Assembly: GCA_951213105.1 (NCBI GenBank)
Contig: OX578137.1
Location: forward strand, 59,223,236 to 59,287,235
Source: Amaurobius ferox
Taxonomy: Eukaryota > Arthropoda > Arachnida > Araneae > Amaurobiidae
Direction of reading: 5' to 3'
Length of the DNA stretch: 64,000 nucleotides
In this document: positions 37,899-48,972 of the stretch, in pieces
Numbering within the stretch: position 1 is the first letter of the stretch
How the letters are laid out: every line of letters begins with the position of its first letter
Made by a program: the position numbers and the translations under genes
The notes under the pieces: generated by a model
The model's database searches: none
Seen by the model: the letters and a program-made list of their open reading frames with translations, nothing else
Told to the model about the DNA's origin: nothing

Positions 37899-38180
37899 TT
37901 GTTGTTGTTGTTGTTGTTGAGACCCAGACCGTCCGACCTACCAGAAAGGTGTAAGGTAACTGTTTGGACGGTCGGGAAGTGCCACCCAATTTAGACCGGA
38001 ACCCAGTGGGGGAGGCATCCACAGGGACCGTACCCTCCTTCTCCTACCACCAACCTCTCGGAATGACTTACGGAACCACATGTTTAACGTGTTCGTACTC
38101 CGCATGAACACGGCGGCAGTTGTGGCAGCGTGCAAATCCAGCGCGCAAACCACCGGGCTACCGCACCCTGGCTACCTACC
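37899..38180 (-). mobile_element. SINE type 1, copy with (TTG)n tail
   Basis: On the plus strand it opens with about seven TTG units (37,899-37,919), then GAGACCCAGACCGTCCGACC, ACCAGAAAGGTGTAAGGTAA, GAACCCAGTGGGGGAGGCAT and CACCAACCTCTCGGAATGAC. It ends with the tRNA-like head read from 38,180. Compared with 61,885-62,167 the box B region is shortened and damaged. It lies inside a (GT)n tract, which continues at 38,182-38,245, so the target duplication cannot be resolved. Confidence 0.85.
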
Positions 38181-38181
<1 letters not shown>

Positions 38182-38218
<37 letters not shown>

Positions 38219-38260
38219 GTGTGTGTGTGCGTGTGTGTGTCTGTCTGTATCTGTCGGTGT
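38182..38260. repeat. (GT)n microsatellite
   Basis: About 30 GT units with a few GC variants, then CTGTCTGTATCTGTCGG. Source of several spurious 76-94 codon frames. Confidence 0.9.
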
Positions 38261-38834
38261 CTGTATGGGTGCGGGTATGTGTGGATGTGGGTGCGCATGT
38301 ATTTGAGTCTGTCTGTGCAAGGTATGTATCTACTGAAACTCAAAAACTAATTGACCAAATTTAATAACATTTTATAGATAAGTAAGTCAGTTGAAGATGC
38401 CCCTGGTGTTGCTTAGGCATTGATGTACCTACTCTAGCTAAAAAAGTATTTAATCAAATTTCCCAAAAATTAATAGATAAATCGTTTAAGGGTTATCCTG
38501 TTGCTGATTAGATTTTGATACGATTCGAGAAAAAAAAATATGTCTTTTTTTCCTGCGAAATGGTCCACAGAAGTCGTCAAAATCTAAAATAAAAACTATT
38601 CTTAAATGCGTCAAGTAAATGCTCGTTTTTCTGCATTTTTACTACGCCGCCTTTGAAAATACGTCCAGTTACCAAATGAAAACGGAAATTTGAATTCAAG
38701 GTGCAAATTATTTCAAATAATTATGCGTGTTACTTTGTGCAATTAAACTCAATGTAATAAATTATTAAAGAAATAAAGAGAAAATGTATTTGAGTCTGTA
38801 GGGAATGTCGTGTGCTGCCCACATCAGATTTTTA

Positions 38835-39386
38835 AAATATATTATATAAATCCACTGTCAATGATAAAAAAGCATGAAATACCTTAAGAAGCGGGAATGC
38901 AATATTATAGGCAGCGTGCTTATCTCTTGATTCGAGCTGATCTCAGATTCTTCGAATTTAATACGATAAAACTAGTGATACTTGTATGCATTATTCGTGG
39001 CATGAACAATCTCACTTTAATGCCTTGAAAGTCCTGCCACCGGATAATAAACAAAATATTAAGTGGCATCTTCGAATGACACCGATTTACTTAACTTATT
39101 GAATTGAACATTGGTTTAGTTAGTACTAGGGAAGTTCTAAGGCGTGTTTTGAATTGAAATATCAAGCTGTTATAGATTATGTTGCAAGTCATTAGCAATC
39201 ATTAATTATGGATTTCATTAAATAGCTTTGAGTTGATACAAGTGCGCATTATGCAGCTGCACTAACGGCTCCATAACTTTCCTTAATTTTTATATGTCGA
39301 TCATACTTTTATATCTGATCGAAAACACGTGCATAACAAATTTTTAAGTAATGTTATGTGTCGGGAATTGGTAATAGAACAATATT
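38835..39386. other. Unassigned DNA
   Basis: Nothing recognised. Confidence 0.4.
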
Positions 39387-40432
39387 TTTACTTTCCCTAC
39401 AATGCATGGTAATGTATCGGGAAAGTAATGGAATCGTGCAGTCGCCACTTGCAACTCAAGTTTTCGATGAATTTACACGTTTCAAGCACTATAGAACCCG
39501 AAAATAAAAATTTAGCATGACATTTGTGTGTGCGTGTGCGTATGCGTGTGTCTGTCTGTGCAATGTATCAACTCTAGCTGAAAATCTAATTAACAAAATT
39601 TCACAAATTTTGGTAGATAAGTCACCTGTGAGATATTCTATTGCTGATTAGATTATGGTACGATTAAGCAAGAAAGAACGTGCCTATTTTGCAAAATAAC
39701 CCCCGAAAATGGCCAAACTCTCAAACAAAAATCTGCATATGCTCAAATGTATCTATTAAATGCTCGTTTAAAAGGTATTTTTTACGTTTAAGGAAACGTA
39801 TAAGATCATAAATCAACGTAATTCAAAATCAAGATATTTTACAAAACGTATAAAATCAACCCTATTACTCCAAGACTAACCGTTCTCGAGATATTTTAAT
39901 TTTCCTTTATTTTTCCTTAAAATACGTCCAGTTCCAAAATGAAAATGAAAATTGAAATAAAACTTCACATATAATGTAATTTTAAATAATTGTCCGTGAT
40001 ATTTTATGCAATTAAACTTGTAAAGGTGTCGGAATGAACACGCAGACATCTTTTTATAAAAAGAACAAATTTATTCTTAAATTGTAGAAATCATAAAATA
40101 AACTCCATTAACGTAGTTTACATATAATAATTAGAATGTACATGGTCCACCTTTTCTACCATCGTCTGCATCCACACTCGCCACGCTCTATGTACTAACT
40201 CATACCAACCTCCGACCATCTCCCTCCTCCCACTTCACCTTTTTATAACCTGGTTGCCAGCACCCTCTTAAATTTAGACTCTTCCTTCTCCGAGGAAGGC
40301 ACTGCTTGAAAAATAGAAATAGAAATTGTTAATCTTCACAAACTTAAACTCATAAATTATAGAAGACAGAAAGAAAAACACGAATTTGATTCAGTAGGGA
40401 AAATTATATGCTGCTAACCTCAGATTTTTTTA
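39387..40432 (-). mobile_element. Family A-like repeat, subfamily 2, copy 2 (solo LTR inside)
   Basis: Terminal hairpin ACTTTCCCTACA...TGTATCGGGAAAGT at 39,389-39,427, then CGATGAATTTACACGTTTCA, a GTGTGTGCGTGTGCG tract, TGTCTGTGCAATGTATCA, TATTGCTGATTAGATTATGG and AAAATACGTCCAGTTCC. The 5' end is ATATGCTGCTAACCTCAGAT at 40,406-40,425. The alignment with subfamily copy 1 is interrupted only by 40,019-40,340. Confidence 0.75.
40019..40340 (-). mobile_element. Solo LTR, 322 bp, with AACT target duplication
   Basis: Edges TGTAAAGGTG and ATCTTCACA, flanked by AACT on both sides (40,015-40,018 and 40,341-40,344). On the minus strand it shows a TATA box TTATAAAAAGG (about 40,248-40,238) and AATAAA near 40,072, about 50 bases before the end. 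The GC-richer interior contrasts with its host. It lacks internal sequence, so LTR-LTR recombination is the simple explanation. Family not identified. Confidence 0.75.
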
Positions 40433-41215
40433 AATAGGTGGCATTAATATACCTTCAAAAATATATCAGAAATATCGTATGTTTAATACGTAATTAAATT
40501 AAATATTGCAGACATTTTTTTAACAATTAATGAACATGGAGTGTCCAGAGTGAAAGATTTTTAGAAAAATATTTTTCACACCATATGAGAGTGTCATTCT
40601 ATAAGAGTTTGTGAAGTCTAAATAGCCTTTCGATTATTATTTCCTTCAGTTTGCAATATAATTTATGTTTACTTAAACTAACCGTGTTGCACATTTAAGA
40701 AAATATAAAATATACCTTTATTACCATTATTAATTATTACCTTTATTACCTTTAATACCTTTATTACCATTATTAAAGTATGTATACCTTTTATACCATT
40801 ATTAATTAAGATTGTTAATGCGTTGATTACAATTAATAGTGCCGCATATTTGAAAATAAAATATTGAAGTTTATTTATTTTTAGCTGCGTTTATTATTTA
40901 CTAATGCCGCTTTAACCATCATATGAGAATTATACAAAGCATAATATTAAATTGAATTTCTCTTTAACATGGCCGTAATTATCGTACATAGTGGAACATT
41001 ATTACACATTGCTTTGCTTACCGCTATTAAAGCCCACCATTATTTCTCTTCAGTGCGAGTTCTGTAAAAGAATATTTATTAACATAATACAACTCAATTA
41101 ATTCCACCATTGTTAACTTTAAAACTAAAACTATACATTATCTATTATAATAATATGATTTTACAATTTGATGTAAAATAATTTTCAACTACCGTCTTGT
41201 TAAAACAATTTTTGC
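40433..41215. other. Unassigned DNA with dispersed repeat E
   Basis: 40,970-41,150 (CTTTAACATGGCCGTAATTA ... GCGAGTTCTGTAAAAGAATA) matches 46,155-46,340 (CTTAACATGGCCGTAAATTA ... GCGAGTTCTGTAAAAGAATA) in direct orientation. A run of TACCTTTATTACC variants lies near 40,710-40,800. Confidence 0.55.
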
Positions 41216-41925
41216 ATTCTCATACTATGTAATTATAGTATAGAGGAAGTATTGTTTTCACGAATATTTTCGAATTCGAGATTTTGATTCGAATATATGT
41301 TTTAAAATCTCCTGAACACGTTTTGACTATTTTTGAAGTGATGTATGTCTATATGTCTGTGCTCGACTTTTTGTGTACACCATAGCTGCCACAAATACTA
41401 ATGAATTTTCACAAAAATTTATATTCGGCTTTGGTATCAAAAAATCTACAACTAGATAGAACTGCTTTTTAATTCGAACTAAAATTTCGAAATTCATTCA
41501 AAATTTTATATTTTAACTTGGCAGCATATGACAAAATTTATCATAATAATGCATAAAAGAGTTATTTATGGCACAATGATCACGACACTTAATAGTTTCA
41601 ATCATTGCTGTGAAAATAGCCGCGATATATTTTTTTTTGCTCGTGACGTCATTGGTATCACAAAAGTTATCCCCTTGGGAGGTACATTATCAAATATGGT
41701 ATCAATCAAAAGATTTCTTCAAGCCTAGAGAAGGGTCTATAATTGTAATCATTTGTCATTGTAATCATATTAATTGTAATCATATTAATCATAATAATAA
41801 TTGTAATCATTGTAATCATAACTATAATTGTAATCATATAATTGTTTCATTGTAATCAACACTCTATAATTGTAATCATTTGGACCCACAATACCGATTT
41901 TCAAAACTCTTCTTGTACAATTAAA
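41216..41925 (-). mobile_element. Family C hairpin repeat, copy 2
   Basis: Opens with a hairpin TACTATGTAATTATAGTA (41,223-41,240), then TTCACGAATATTTTCGAATT, TGTCTATATGTCTGTG and GTGACGTCATTGGTATCA. It ends with an expanded tract of ATTGTAATCAT units at 41,745-41,882 that is only one copy long in 22,221-22,812. The 66- and 81-codon frames here are not genes. Its end abuts the start of a family B copy. Confidence 0.7.
41745..41882. repeat. ATTGTAATCAT short tandem repeat
   Basis: Repeated TAATCAT / AATTGTAATCAT units with small variations, an expansion inside family C copy 2. Confidence 0.85.
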
Positions 41926-41926
41926 A

Positions 41927-43065
41927 ACAAGATAGATCAGTCATGCATAAAGTATTGATTATGAAACACTTTCCAACTGCAATGCAATTTTATTTAAACA
42001 TAAAATGCGATACATTCAGCGGTAATATATTAAATAATTATCACAATATTACAATAATTTATTATATTTGAAAACTTCATCGAAAAAAATTAACTTTATT
42101 CAAATGACGTCATTGAAATATAAATCGCCTGGCTCTCTATAAAAAAGCAGTAAAAATTTCATTCATAAACTTTTATTCTATTCCTTTCATTCATCACAAC
42201 ACTAAAATAATTTATTTTACTTTAAAACTTAAAACCATGGAGATAAAAGTAATTTAACTCTATGCTTAAAACTTCACCGAAAAAGTCTGCTATAAAATCG
42301 TCTGTTCTCTATGTAAAATCAATGAATGTTTCATTCATATCAACTATATTGCAGACTCCAGCGCTAAATAATTTTCCGCTAAAGAAATTCAGCAAATCCT
42401 ATACAATTCATCTTACAACTTGATGTGTTTACAATTTCCATAAGCGAAAATTAGGCTTCGTTGTAGAAATACTCAAAGTTTGGTGATCATTTAAACTAAA
42501 ATATGTTGTAACTGCGTTGTTTCAGAAATCTGATGCACAGAAATTAAGCAAAAATAAAGCGGTTTTAGGACGGACACAACACTAAATATAAATTAAAAAG
42601 AATTTTAAAATTCACGATTTTGACAGAAGACGGATGCCATACTTTATTTTGAAGTGGGTCATGTAATCTCTTCATATAATGGGTGTAATTATTATTTTAT
42701 TTTTTATTTAAAAACTACTAAATATATTTTTCTAAATTTTTTTTATATATTTTATGGGATAATTTGAATATTTCCTAAAACTTTCGAAGCAATTTGTGAA
42801 TTTTAAATTCGCTTAAAAAATGTTTGAAAAATTAGGTCCCATAGGGTTCAATATATTTCATTTTTTCAACCTGGGTTCAATCCAAAACTCATTGGGTGAT
42901 GTTATTCATTTATAGTCCCATAGGTCCCACAGACCGTCTGAAAAACATACTAAAATTTCATTTTGATAAAGTTATTTTTACAGCAGTTATCATGCTAACG
43001 GACAGACAGACAGACAGACTGAACAAATTCATAAACACTTTTCAACTATGTTGGAAAGTGTTAAA
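41927..43065 (+). mobile_element. Family B hairpin repeat, copy 5 (full length)
   Basis: The 5' end CATGCATAAAGTATTGATTA and subterminal ACACTTTCCAACTGC near 41,968 are followed by a partly duplicated segment (ACTTCATCGAAAAAAATTAA / ACTTCACCGAAAAAGTC). Then come AAAGCGGTTTTAGGACGGAC near 42,560 and GACAGACAGACAGACAGACT at 43,001-43,020. The terminal hairpin AACACTTTTCAACTATGTTG plus GAAAGTGTT ends at 43,062. It is the clearest example of the family's architecture. Confidence 0.82.
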
Positions 43066-46000
43066 AATTACTAAAATACGGATTCTGGTATTAGAAAGTC
43101 GAGGTGAACCACACTCCAATTAATTTTCTAATTACCACTTATTCATTTGTAATGCACGAAATTTAGCAATATCCAACTTGGCGTTTTAACATGCATCAGA
43201 AAATGTTACTTCTCCTTCAGATACTTAAATAAGTATTCAACATTAAATATATACTCCAGAACAAACTTCTCCCTAACTATTCCCATCATGCTCCTATTCC
43301 GAGTCTCATAGTCAAATGTCTAACGGTGCTTCCAGAAAACGAGAGATACATTTATACATTTCGATAATACTAATTCTGACAATACAAATTCATACAAACC
43401 AGTTGGGGAATACCGCCTATTTCAGTTCCTTAATATAACGTTCCAGTCTGTTCAATTCCTAAATTTATCAGAAATGTTAAGTCAATCAGACGAAGTCCGT
43501 TTATAATAATAAATTGATCCATTTTAATACACTGCTTGTGGTATTTGAAAATACTTATTTCTTGGCATATAAATAATTTTAAAGCATATTTTTATTATTT
43601 TACTTCATGTAAGTAGCACTGCTATGACGTTAAAATCCAAATTAATTAAATTTATAAACCACAGATTTTTTATAAATCATCTTAGAGCATATGTTATAGA
43701 GCAAATCATGGCACAAGTGGTACAAGGATGTCAGTAGCTTTCACCAGAGCCGCAGATTACAGTCTGCTGTGCGGAAGCGTAGACCTAGTACCATGCGCAT
43801 ATAATACACGTCCTCATAGCGAGTAAATAGTTCACATACTACTGAGACACTTTAGTCTGCAGCTTCAAAAGCGTGCAAGCCGTCCATTATGCAGTGGCGT
43901 ACCCACCATCGTAGCGGATAAGCAAATCTCTGTTAATTACATCCCTTTACCTCCTCCAGGAAATCTACATTTTTAAGACGGATGGCTATATAGCTATGGA
44001 CCCACTTTATATTCATCTGGTTCATGTGAGTGGTGAGTTGATATATTACTCCGGTAAACATGTAGATTATTCTCACAGCTACATTTTCTGAACGCTTCAT
44101 TGTAGCCTGATGGGCCTGATTTTGTAATTTGTGTCTTAGTGTTGTGTCTTCTAACGCCGACTGGAGTCTTTGCTTGACAGGGGTTTTGTGGACAGTGTCC
44201 GGTAAATGGTTCTGTTGATCTTGTGCCCATTGTTTGTCTTCTCCAAATGAGGGATTAAAACACGAGGCCCAATTTAATATCCTTACAAAAATAATTATCC
44301 CTCCCTTGTCCTGACTGCGTCTATTTGGCCCACTGCGATGACTCATGCAACTGCTGACAACGCCCCTTTGGCATAAGTTGCCAGTCATTAATTATTATCA
44401 GTCAGTACGCGGTCTATATTTTAAAGAGATATTATCTTAATTGCATTACATTTTCACAGATGATTTGTAGTAAACAAATGCACTTCCATATCAAATTTCA
44501 AGTAAATAGCTACAAAATTAGGAAGTTGCAATTTCATATTTTGAATTTCAACTCCATTACTTCTGCAGCTGGCGCGCGATGTCTTTCAAAGGAACTACAG
44601 CTAAAAACCAATGCTACTTAAATATTGTTTTCACCCAACAGGATATTCCAAACATTTTACTTACTATGGCATAGCAACAAACATTGCTTCATTTTCATTC
44701 GTATGCATGCGCAGGAGATTGTCAGCAATATACTTTCGTACAGCGGTTCATAAAATAAAATTCGGAAATTAACTCTAATTCGGGTAATTCATATTCGAGT
44801 TCCGTGATTTTCGCAGCAAATATACCTAAATATCTATCTTAAGTAATTCAAAGTAAAATTCTGAATGTTTGAATATTGTATTTTTGATACCTATTCCATC
44901 AATAATCACCTGCGTCTGCCCCAAAACTGTGTCATCGTATCATCTGCGATTGTCTGCACTGAAGACATTGTATTCATTTTGAAGATAAAACTGAGTAAAA
45001 TACTCCTAAATTCCGCTTAAACATTAATAACCTTTAAACTAAATCGAATTAAAAAAATACTGCTCCGATATGCAGCGGGACCCGACCTTAAAATTCATTG
45101 TACCGTATTTCGTGGCTGTACGTCACTTGAATTTTTCTCTATAATTCCCATGAACGCTCAGCCATTCTTCTTTATTGTTATTGATATCTAATCAAATATG
45201 TTCTTACATTACAATATTCTAATACATTCTCTATTGCTGGCGCTCGTAAAACAAATTAGCATTCTGCATGAAATGTCACTTAGATAACGAACTTGTCGAA
45301 ATCTCTCTATTCTAATATTCTCATAATCAGATGTCCGCGAACGGGAACCATGTTGCCAACAAACGGGAGATAACTTTAATCCATTTCATTATATTGATTC
45401 TAGCAATTGGAACTCAGGCAGAAATTGCAAGATATCTTGAGTTCGACGGTATATGAAATTTCATATTGAACAATTTCCATTATTCTGTACAATCTGAACT
45501 TCCTGCTTTTCATAATTAGTTATCTGGTGATTGCAAACTAAAGCATCTTAACACACTGATTATAATATAATCTATGAATAATAAGAATAATAGATAGTAA
45601 GTTTTGGATGTGTTATACTATATTAAAAACACTATAAGGTGCAAGTTCTTAAAATTGAAAAGTATAGATAGTGTAATATCTTAACAGCAAGTTATATGTA
45701 TTTAACTATTATTATTACATTATATTTTATTTATTATTATATTTACCAATATTAAAAGAAATGGTTTGACAAAGTATGTCCATTAAAAATATATTCTCCA
45801 TAAATACATAAGTTTATAAATTATGTTTGAATTCTAAAATCTAATGATTCATAAATAATAAACAAAATAATAGTTTAGTTAGTTATAAGTTATATCTATT
45901 TTACTCTGGTTTATATTATTAAAAAGGCAAAGTTAAAAAACATGCCACGAAAAATTATATTCTCAGTAGATTGCATTAATATATTTAAAGAGGATATACC

Positions 46001-46394
46001 AATTCTTTATCCAAAGAGCTAATGATTTTACAACTTTGGACAATACATAAATAATCTATCAGTACGTTATTTATCTGTCTTTAATGTGGTGAACGAAGCA
46101 AAACAAGTTACTTAAAGTTGGAGTTATAGCTTAATTATTATTACATATCATATCTTAACATGGCCGTAAATTACTCGTATTCGTGGAACTCATTATTATT
46201 GTACATTGCATTGTGTGCCGCTAATAACCCTCCAATTGTTTAACTTTCGCGCGAGTTCTGTAAAAGAATATTAATTATTATAATACTAAATTGATTGCAC
46301 GATTTTTTAACTTTAACAATAAAACATTAGCAACATAAATACTTAATTACTCAATTACAACAATTATTCATATTATTTCGGCGGAGGGAGACAA
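43066..46394. other. Sparse region with repeat D copies and repeat E
   Basis: Distant copies of repeat D lie near 43,195-43,400 and 45,180-45,420 (CTCATAGTCAAATGTCT / CTCATAATCAGATGTCC). Repeat E lies at 46,155-46,340. AT-rich direct repeats of the AATAATAGATAGTAAGTT / AATAATAGTTTAGTTAGTT kind lie at 45,590-45,970. No gene other than the weak frame listed separately. Confidence 0.5.
43933..44388 (-). CDS. Hypothetical 151-aa open frame, doubtful
   Basis: An uninterrupted minus-strand frame from ATG at 44,388 in a GC-richer patch than its surroundings, which makes a chance frame of this length more likely. The predicted protein is hydrophilic and basic in the middle, with no signal peptide, clear membrane segment or known motif. 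A second 78-codon frame overlaps it in another phase. It resembles no protein I know, has no visible promoter or splice pattern and sits among repeats. It could be an exon, a decayed element or chance. Listed because it is the longest frame outside the Gypsy element that is not built from a simple or tandem repeat. Confidence 0.2.
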   Translation of the reverse strand: MTGNLCQRGVVSSCMSHRSGPNRRSQDKGGIIIFVRILNWASCFNPSFGEDKQWAQDQQNHLPDTVHKTPVKQRLQSALEDTTLRHKLQNQAHQATMKRSENVAVRIIYMFTGVIYQLTTHMNQMNIKWVHSYIAIRLKNVDFLEEVKGCN

Positions 46395-47117
46395 TGTGAG
46401 ACCAGTACTAAAATGCCTAAAATGTCTTGACGACCTGTAAATATTTGAGGAACACATACCTTCAAGGCTGTCTTAGCTTGGCTAGCAGCACAGACTTCGC
46501 TGATTATGTTACTTGAATCAACTCGCAGTGTAATTCGTCTACGCGTAATTCACCGATCATATTGTACTGCTGGCGTGAACACTAGCACTTATTTCATTCT
46601 CTTAGTCAGTTTTCTCCACGTATCTAGTCGCTGTGTACGTCTCGTGCTCCTTAATCTCGAACTCGCAATCTGTTAAGTCTGTATTAACCAAGTCATCGTG
46701 TTGTATTGATTTCTCGCTATACCTTAAGTGTCGTGCTGTATGACCGTTTCTTACCAAGTCATCCGTATATCTCTATATTTATCGTCGTTCTTATGTCACA
46801 GGTTGTGGCTCTTTTGCCTCAGGACTGTCCCTCCCCCTTTGCTTTGATTGGCAGTCTTTACAGCGACGCCACAAGCATCTTCTCCATTAGTTAGCCTTTC
46901 CATCCAATATTCGTTACTTCACATTTTCTTATGAGTTCGTTCGACCCCCTCCGTCTTGACACCCCTAAATTTATGATTTTGGTTGACCATTGGGTCAGCG
47001 CATTGTAAACCTTGACGTCATTCAGATTCGAATTATTGTTTGACGTTTCAGACACAATAAATTACTGGCATAAAACTGTCTCACCATACAAGTGTGAGAT
47101 CTATTTCTGGTCTCACA
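46395..47117 (+). mobile_element. Putative solo LTR, 723 bp, with 10-bp terminal inverted repeat
   Basis: Begins TGTGAGACCA and ends TGGTCTCACA, a perfect 10-base inverted pair with TG...CA edges. AATAAA lies at about 47,058, some 55 bases before the end, as expected for a plus-strand LTR. The composition is GC-richer than the flanks. No target duplication is visible at the edges (GACAA versus TTTAA), so the insertion may be old or rearranged. The 62-codon frame at 46,706-46,894 is not supported. Confidence 0.6.
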
Positions 47118-47557
47118 TTTAAGTTATTTCGTGTTCAAATATTTGATATAATTTTAGAGGAATTATTAGCTACAAAAACTTTAACTTAAGAAAAACTTGA
47201 GCAACTTATAAACACACAAGTAATGCAATGAAGCATGCAGCTGTTTCAGGGATACGCTGGATCTTCTTTGCCAGTGCAAGAGAACCAACAAACTCGAAAT
47301 CTAAAAGAGGAGCGGGTCAAGTGTTATTGCGTAATTATTGTGCTTTTATATGTTGCTCAAGTTTTGTTATACTTAGCACAAAGTGCATTATACTTCTTAA
47401 TTTAATTACATTATTTAAAAGAAAATCAACAAAATGTGATTCATAAAAATATATTATTGGTAAATTAAATGTTTTCGTAATTATTCAGTTTAACTGTTTA
47501 TAAGAATCAACAATCATACATATAATTATTAACCGAAATAATAATTACATTTTAAAC
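47118..47557. other. Spacer with inverted copy of the 36.4-kb repeat
   Basis: 47,155-47,290 is the inverse partner of 36,385-36,530. Here the peptide frame is open (ATG at 47,228, 72 codons, with GIRWIFFASAREPT), but it has no known homologue that I can name. The rest is AT-rich. Confidence 0.45.
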
Positions 47558-47562
47558 GTAAT

Positions 47563-48475
47563 TGTCATAACGTAAAATTGTCCTTATCAAAAATTACCTG
47601 TATAGGACTTACCTATGATGCCGCCACTAAGGGTGGAGCATGTAAGCTCCCGGTTCTCAAGCTCGGAAAACGAACACACAATACATAAAGAAATACACAT
47701 GCTTAATTGCTCAATTTATTTTAATATTTTACTTAATAGATATCTATTGTATCTGGAGTAACTATGCTATAATTAAATCAATTATTAAAAGACACATATT
47801 ACTGACAATATTACATTAATATATATATATATTTACACACATAATAACTTTGACTTAAATTTCTTAAAAACAGTTTCCTTTAAACAATCGATAAAGAAAT
47901 GTTCTTATAGTTCAATATTTCGAACTCGTTCATATGGTCTATTCATACGAACTGGTAGTCAATTAATTTAATAATCGTTAAAGGTGTGCCTTCCGTGCTA
48001 ATAGTGACAATTGAAAGTTGGTTACCTTTTCTCTTTGTGTTACGTGCATATTCGTGCTATTTCAATGATGTAGGAAAACCGTTACACATCTAACTGCTCT
48101 CGCTAGCATTTTATTGCTCACATTCTCTAGACACTTTTCACAAAACCCAAGAAAAAATGATGCTGACTCGTTCGAGAGTTTTAAGTCGACTAAAAAACCT
48201 CAGGTGCGTCTAGGACGCTGTCGCAAAAATTGCATCTCCTGGAAAGTTCTAGAACATTCTCTCAAACCTTTTTCTTTTAACATTGTAGTGTCGTTGTTGA
48301 TTCGTTGAAGTGAAGAAGGGGATGCGCTGCTTATTTATGTTTGTATTGCCATTGGCTCCCTCCGCAGCATTTAAATAGCTCATTAGCTAGGTTGGCATCC
48401 GCAATTGGAATTGGAAAATGGCTAGGTTGGCATTTGTAATTGGGTGGAAACATGTAATACAAATATTGTGTTACA
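47563..48475 (-). repeat. 3' LTR (913 bp)
   Basis: Plus-strand edges TGTCATAACG and TGTGTTACA. It differs from the 5' LTR at four positions that I can see: near the edge (C/G at 47,571), in the HSE flank (A/C near 48,279), at CTCCC/CTCCG and at GCTAGG/GCTACG. It contains a four-unit heat-shock element and an AATAAA (minus strand) near 47,721. The 64-codon plus frame at 48,114-48,308 is not a gene. Confidence 0.97.
48242..48259. promoter_or_regulatory. Heat-shock element (four perfect units), 3' LTR
   Basis: GAA-ag-TTC-ta-GAA-ca-TTC, perfect HSF consensus spacing. Identical in the 5' LTR copy. Confidence 0.78.
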
Positions 48476-48491
48476 TGATATCCCCCCTTGC
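48476..48491 (-). promoter_or_regulatory. Polypurine tract (plus-strand primer site)
   Basis: On the minus strand GCAAGGGGGGA lies five bases before the 3' LTR. A purine run at this position primes second-strand DNA synthesis in LTR elements. Confidence 0.85.
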
Positions 48492-48782
48492 AGAGAGAAA
48501 ATTTCAGCACACGGTAAACATCGCACTGAACACATATGTGTACACATTGCGCCCACTGTGGAAATGTTGCTTTGATCCACTGCACATATATCTGTCACAG
48601 AAATGCAGATCACCGCATGTAAGACACACTATATTGTAACATTGACATACATATATCGGTGCATTACAACCGACATGTCACTAAAATGAAGGGACTCACT
48701 GTTCGGAAGACACACCATATCGTACTTGGTAACACATATATTGGTGTACATGAAGAAATTATGACTGTTCGGAAGGCACACT

Positions 48783-48972
48783 ATATTGTCACATGGAATT
48801 ATCACGAGCACGGAAGACACCTTATTGTCACATGTAATTATCATGAGCACGGAAGACACCTTATTGTCACATGGAATTATCATGAGCACGGAAGACACCT
48901 TATTGTCACATGGAATTATCATGAGCACGGAAGACACCTTATTGTCACATGGAATTATCATGAGCACGGAAG
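48783..48972. repeat. 39-bp tandem repeat next to the 3' LTR (4.9 copies)
   Basis: The unit contains TATTGTCACATGGAATTATC and ATGAGCACGGAAGACACC. The copies are almost identical (G/T and C/T changes in the first two). 39 is divisible by three, so frames on both strands run through it (112 and 118 codons) with 13-residue periodicity. Related but longer, diverged units (GTTCGGAAGACACACCATAT type) precede it at 48,640-48,780. Confidence 0.95.

Larger units (their letters stand above)
37766..38834 (-). mobile_element. Family A-like repeat, subfamily 2, copy 1 (SINE inside)
   Basis: Related to family A only at the ends (a decayed ACTTTCCCC end and GTGTGCTGCCCACATCAGAT at 38,809-38,828). The interior is shared instead with 39,387-40,432: TGTCTGTGCAAGGTATGTAT, TAGATAAGTAAGTCAG, TGTTGCTGATTAGATTTTG and AATACGTCCAGTTACCAAAT. 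A duplicated segment (AACTAATTGACCAAATTT / AAGTATTTAATCAAATTT) is present near 38,345-38,460. A SINE is inserted in its GT tract. Confidence 0.7.

Noticed and set aside
48114..48308. 64-codon plus frame present twice (also 58,295-58,489)
   Set aside because: Duplicated only because it lies in the two LTRs, and it reads against the element's transcription. No domain.
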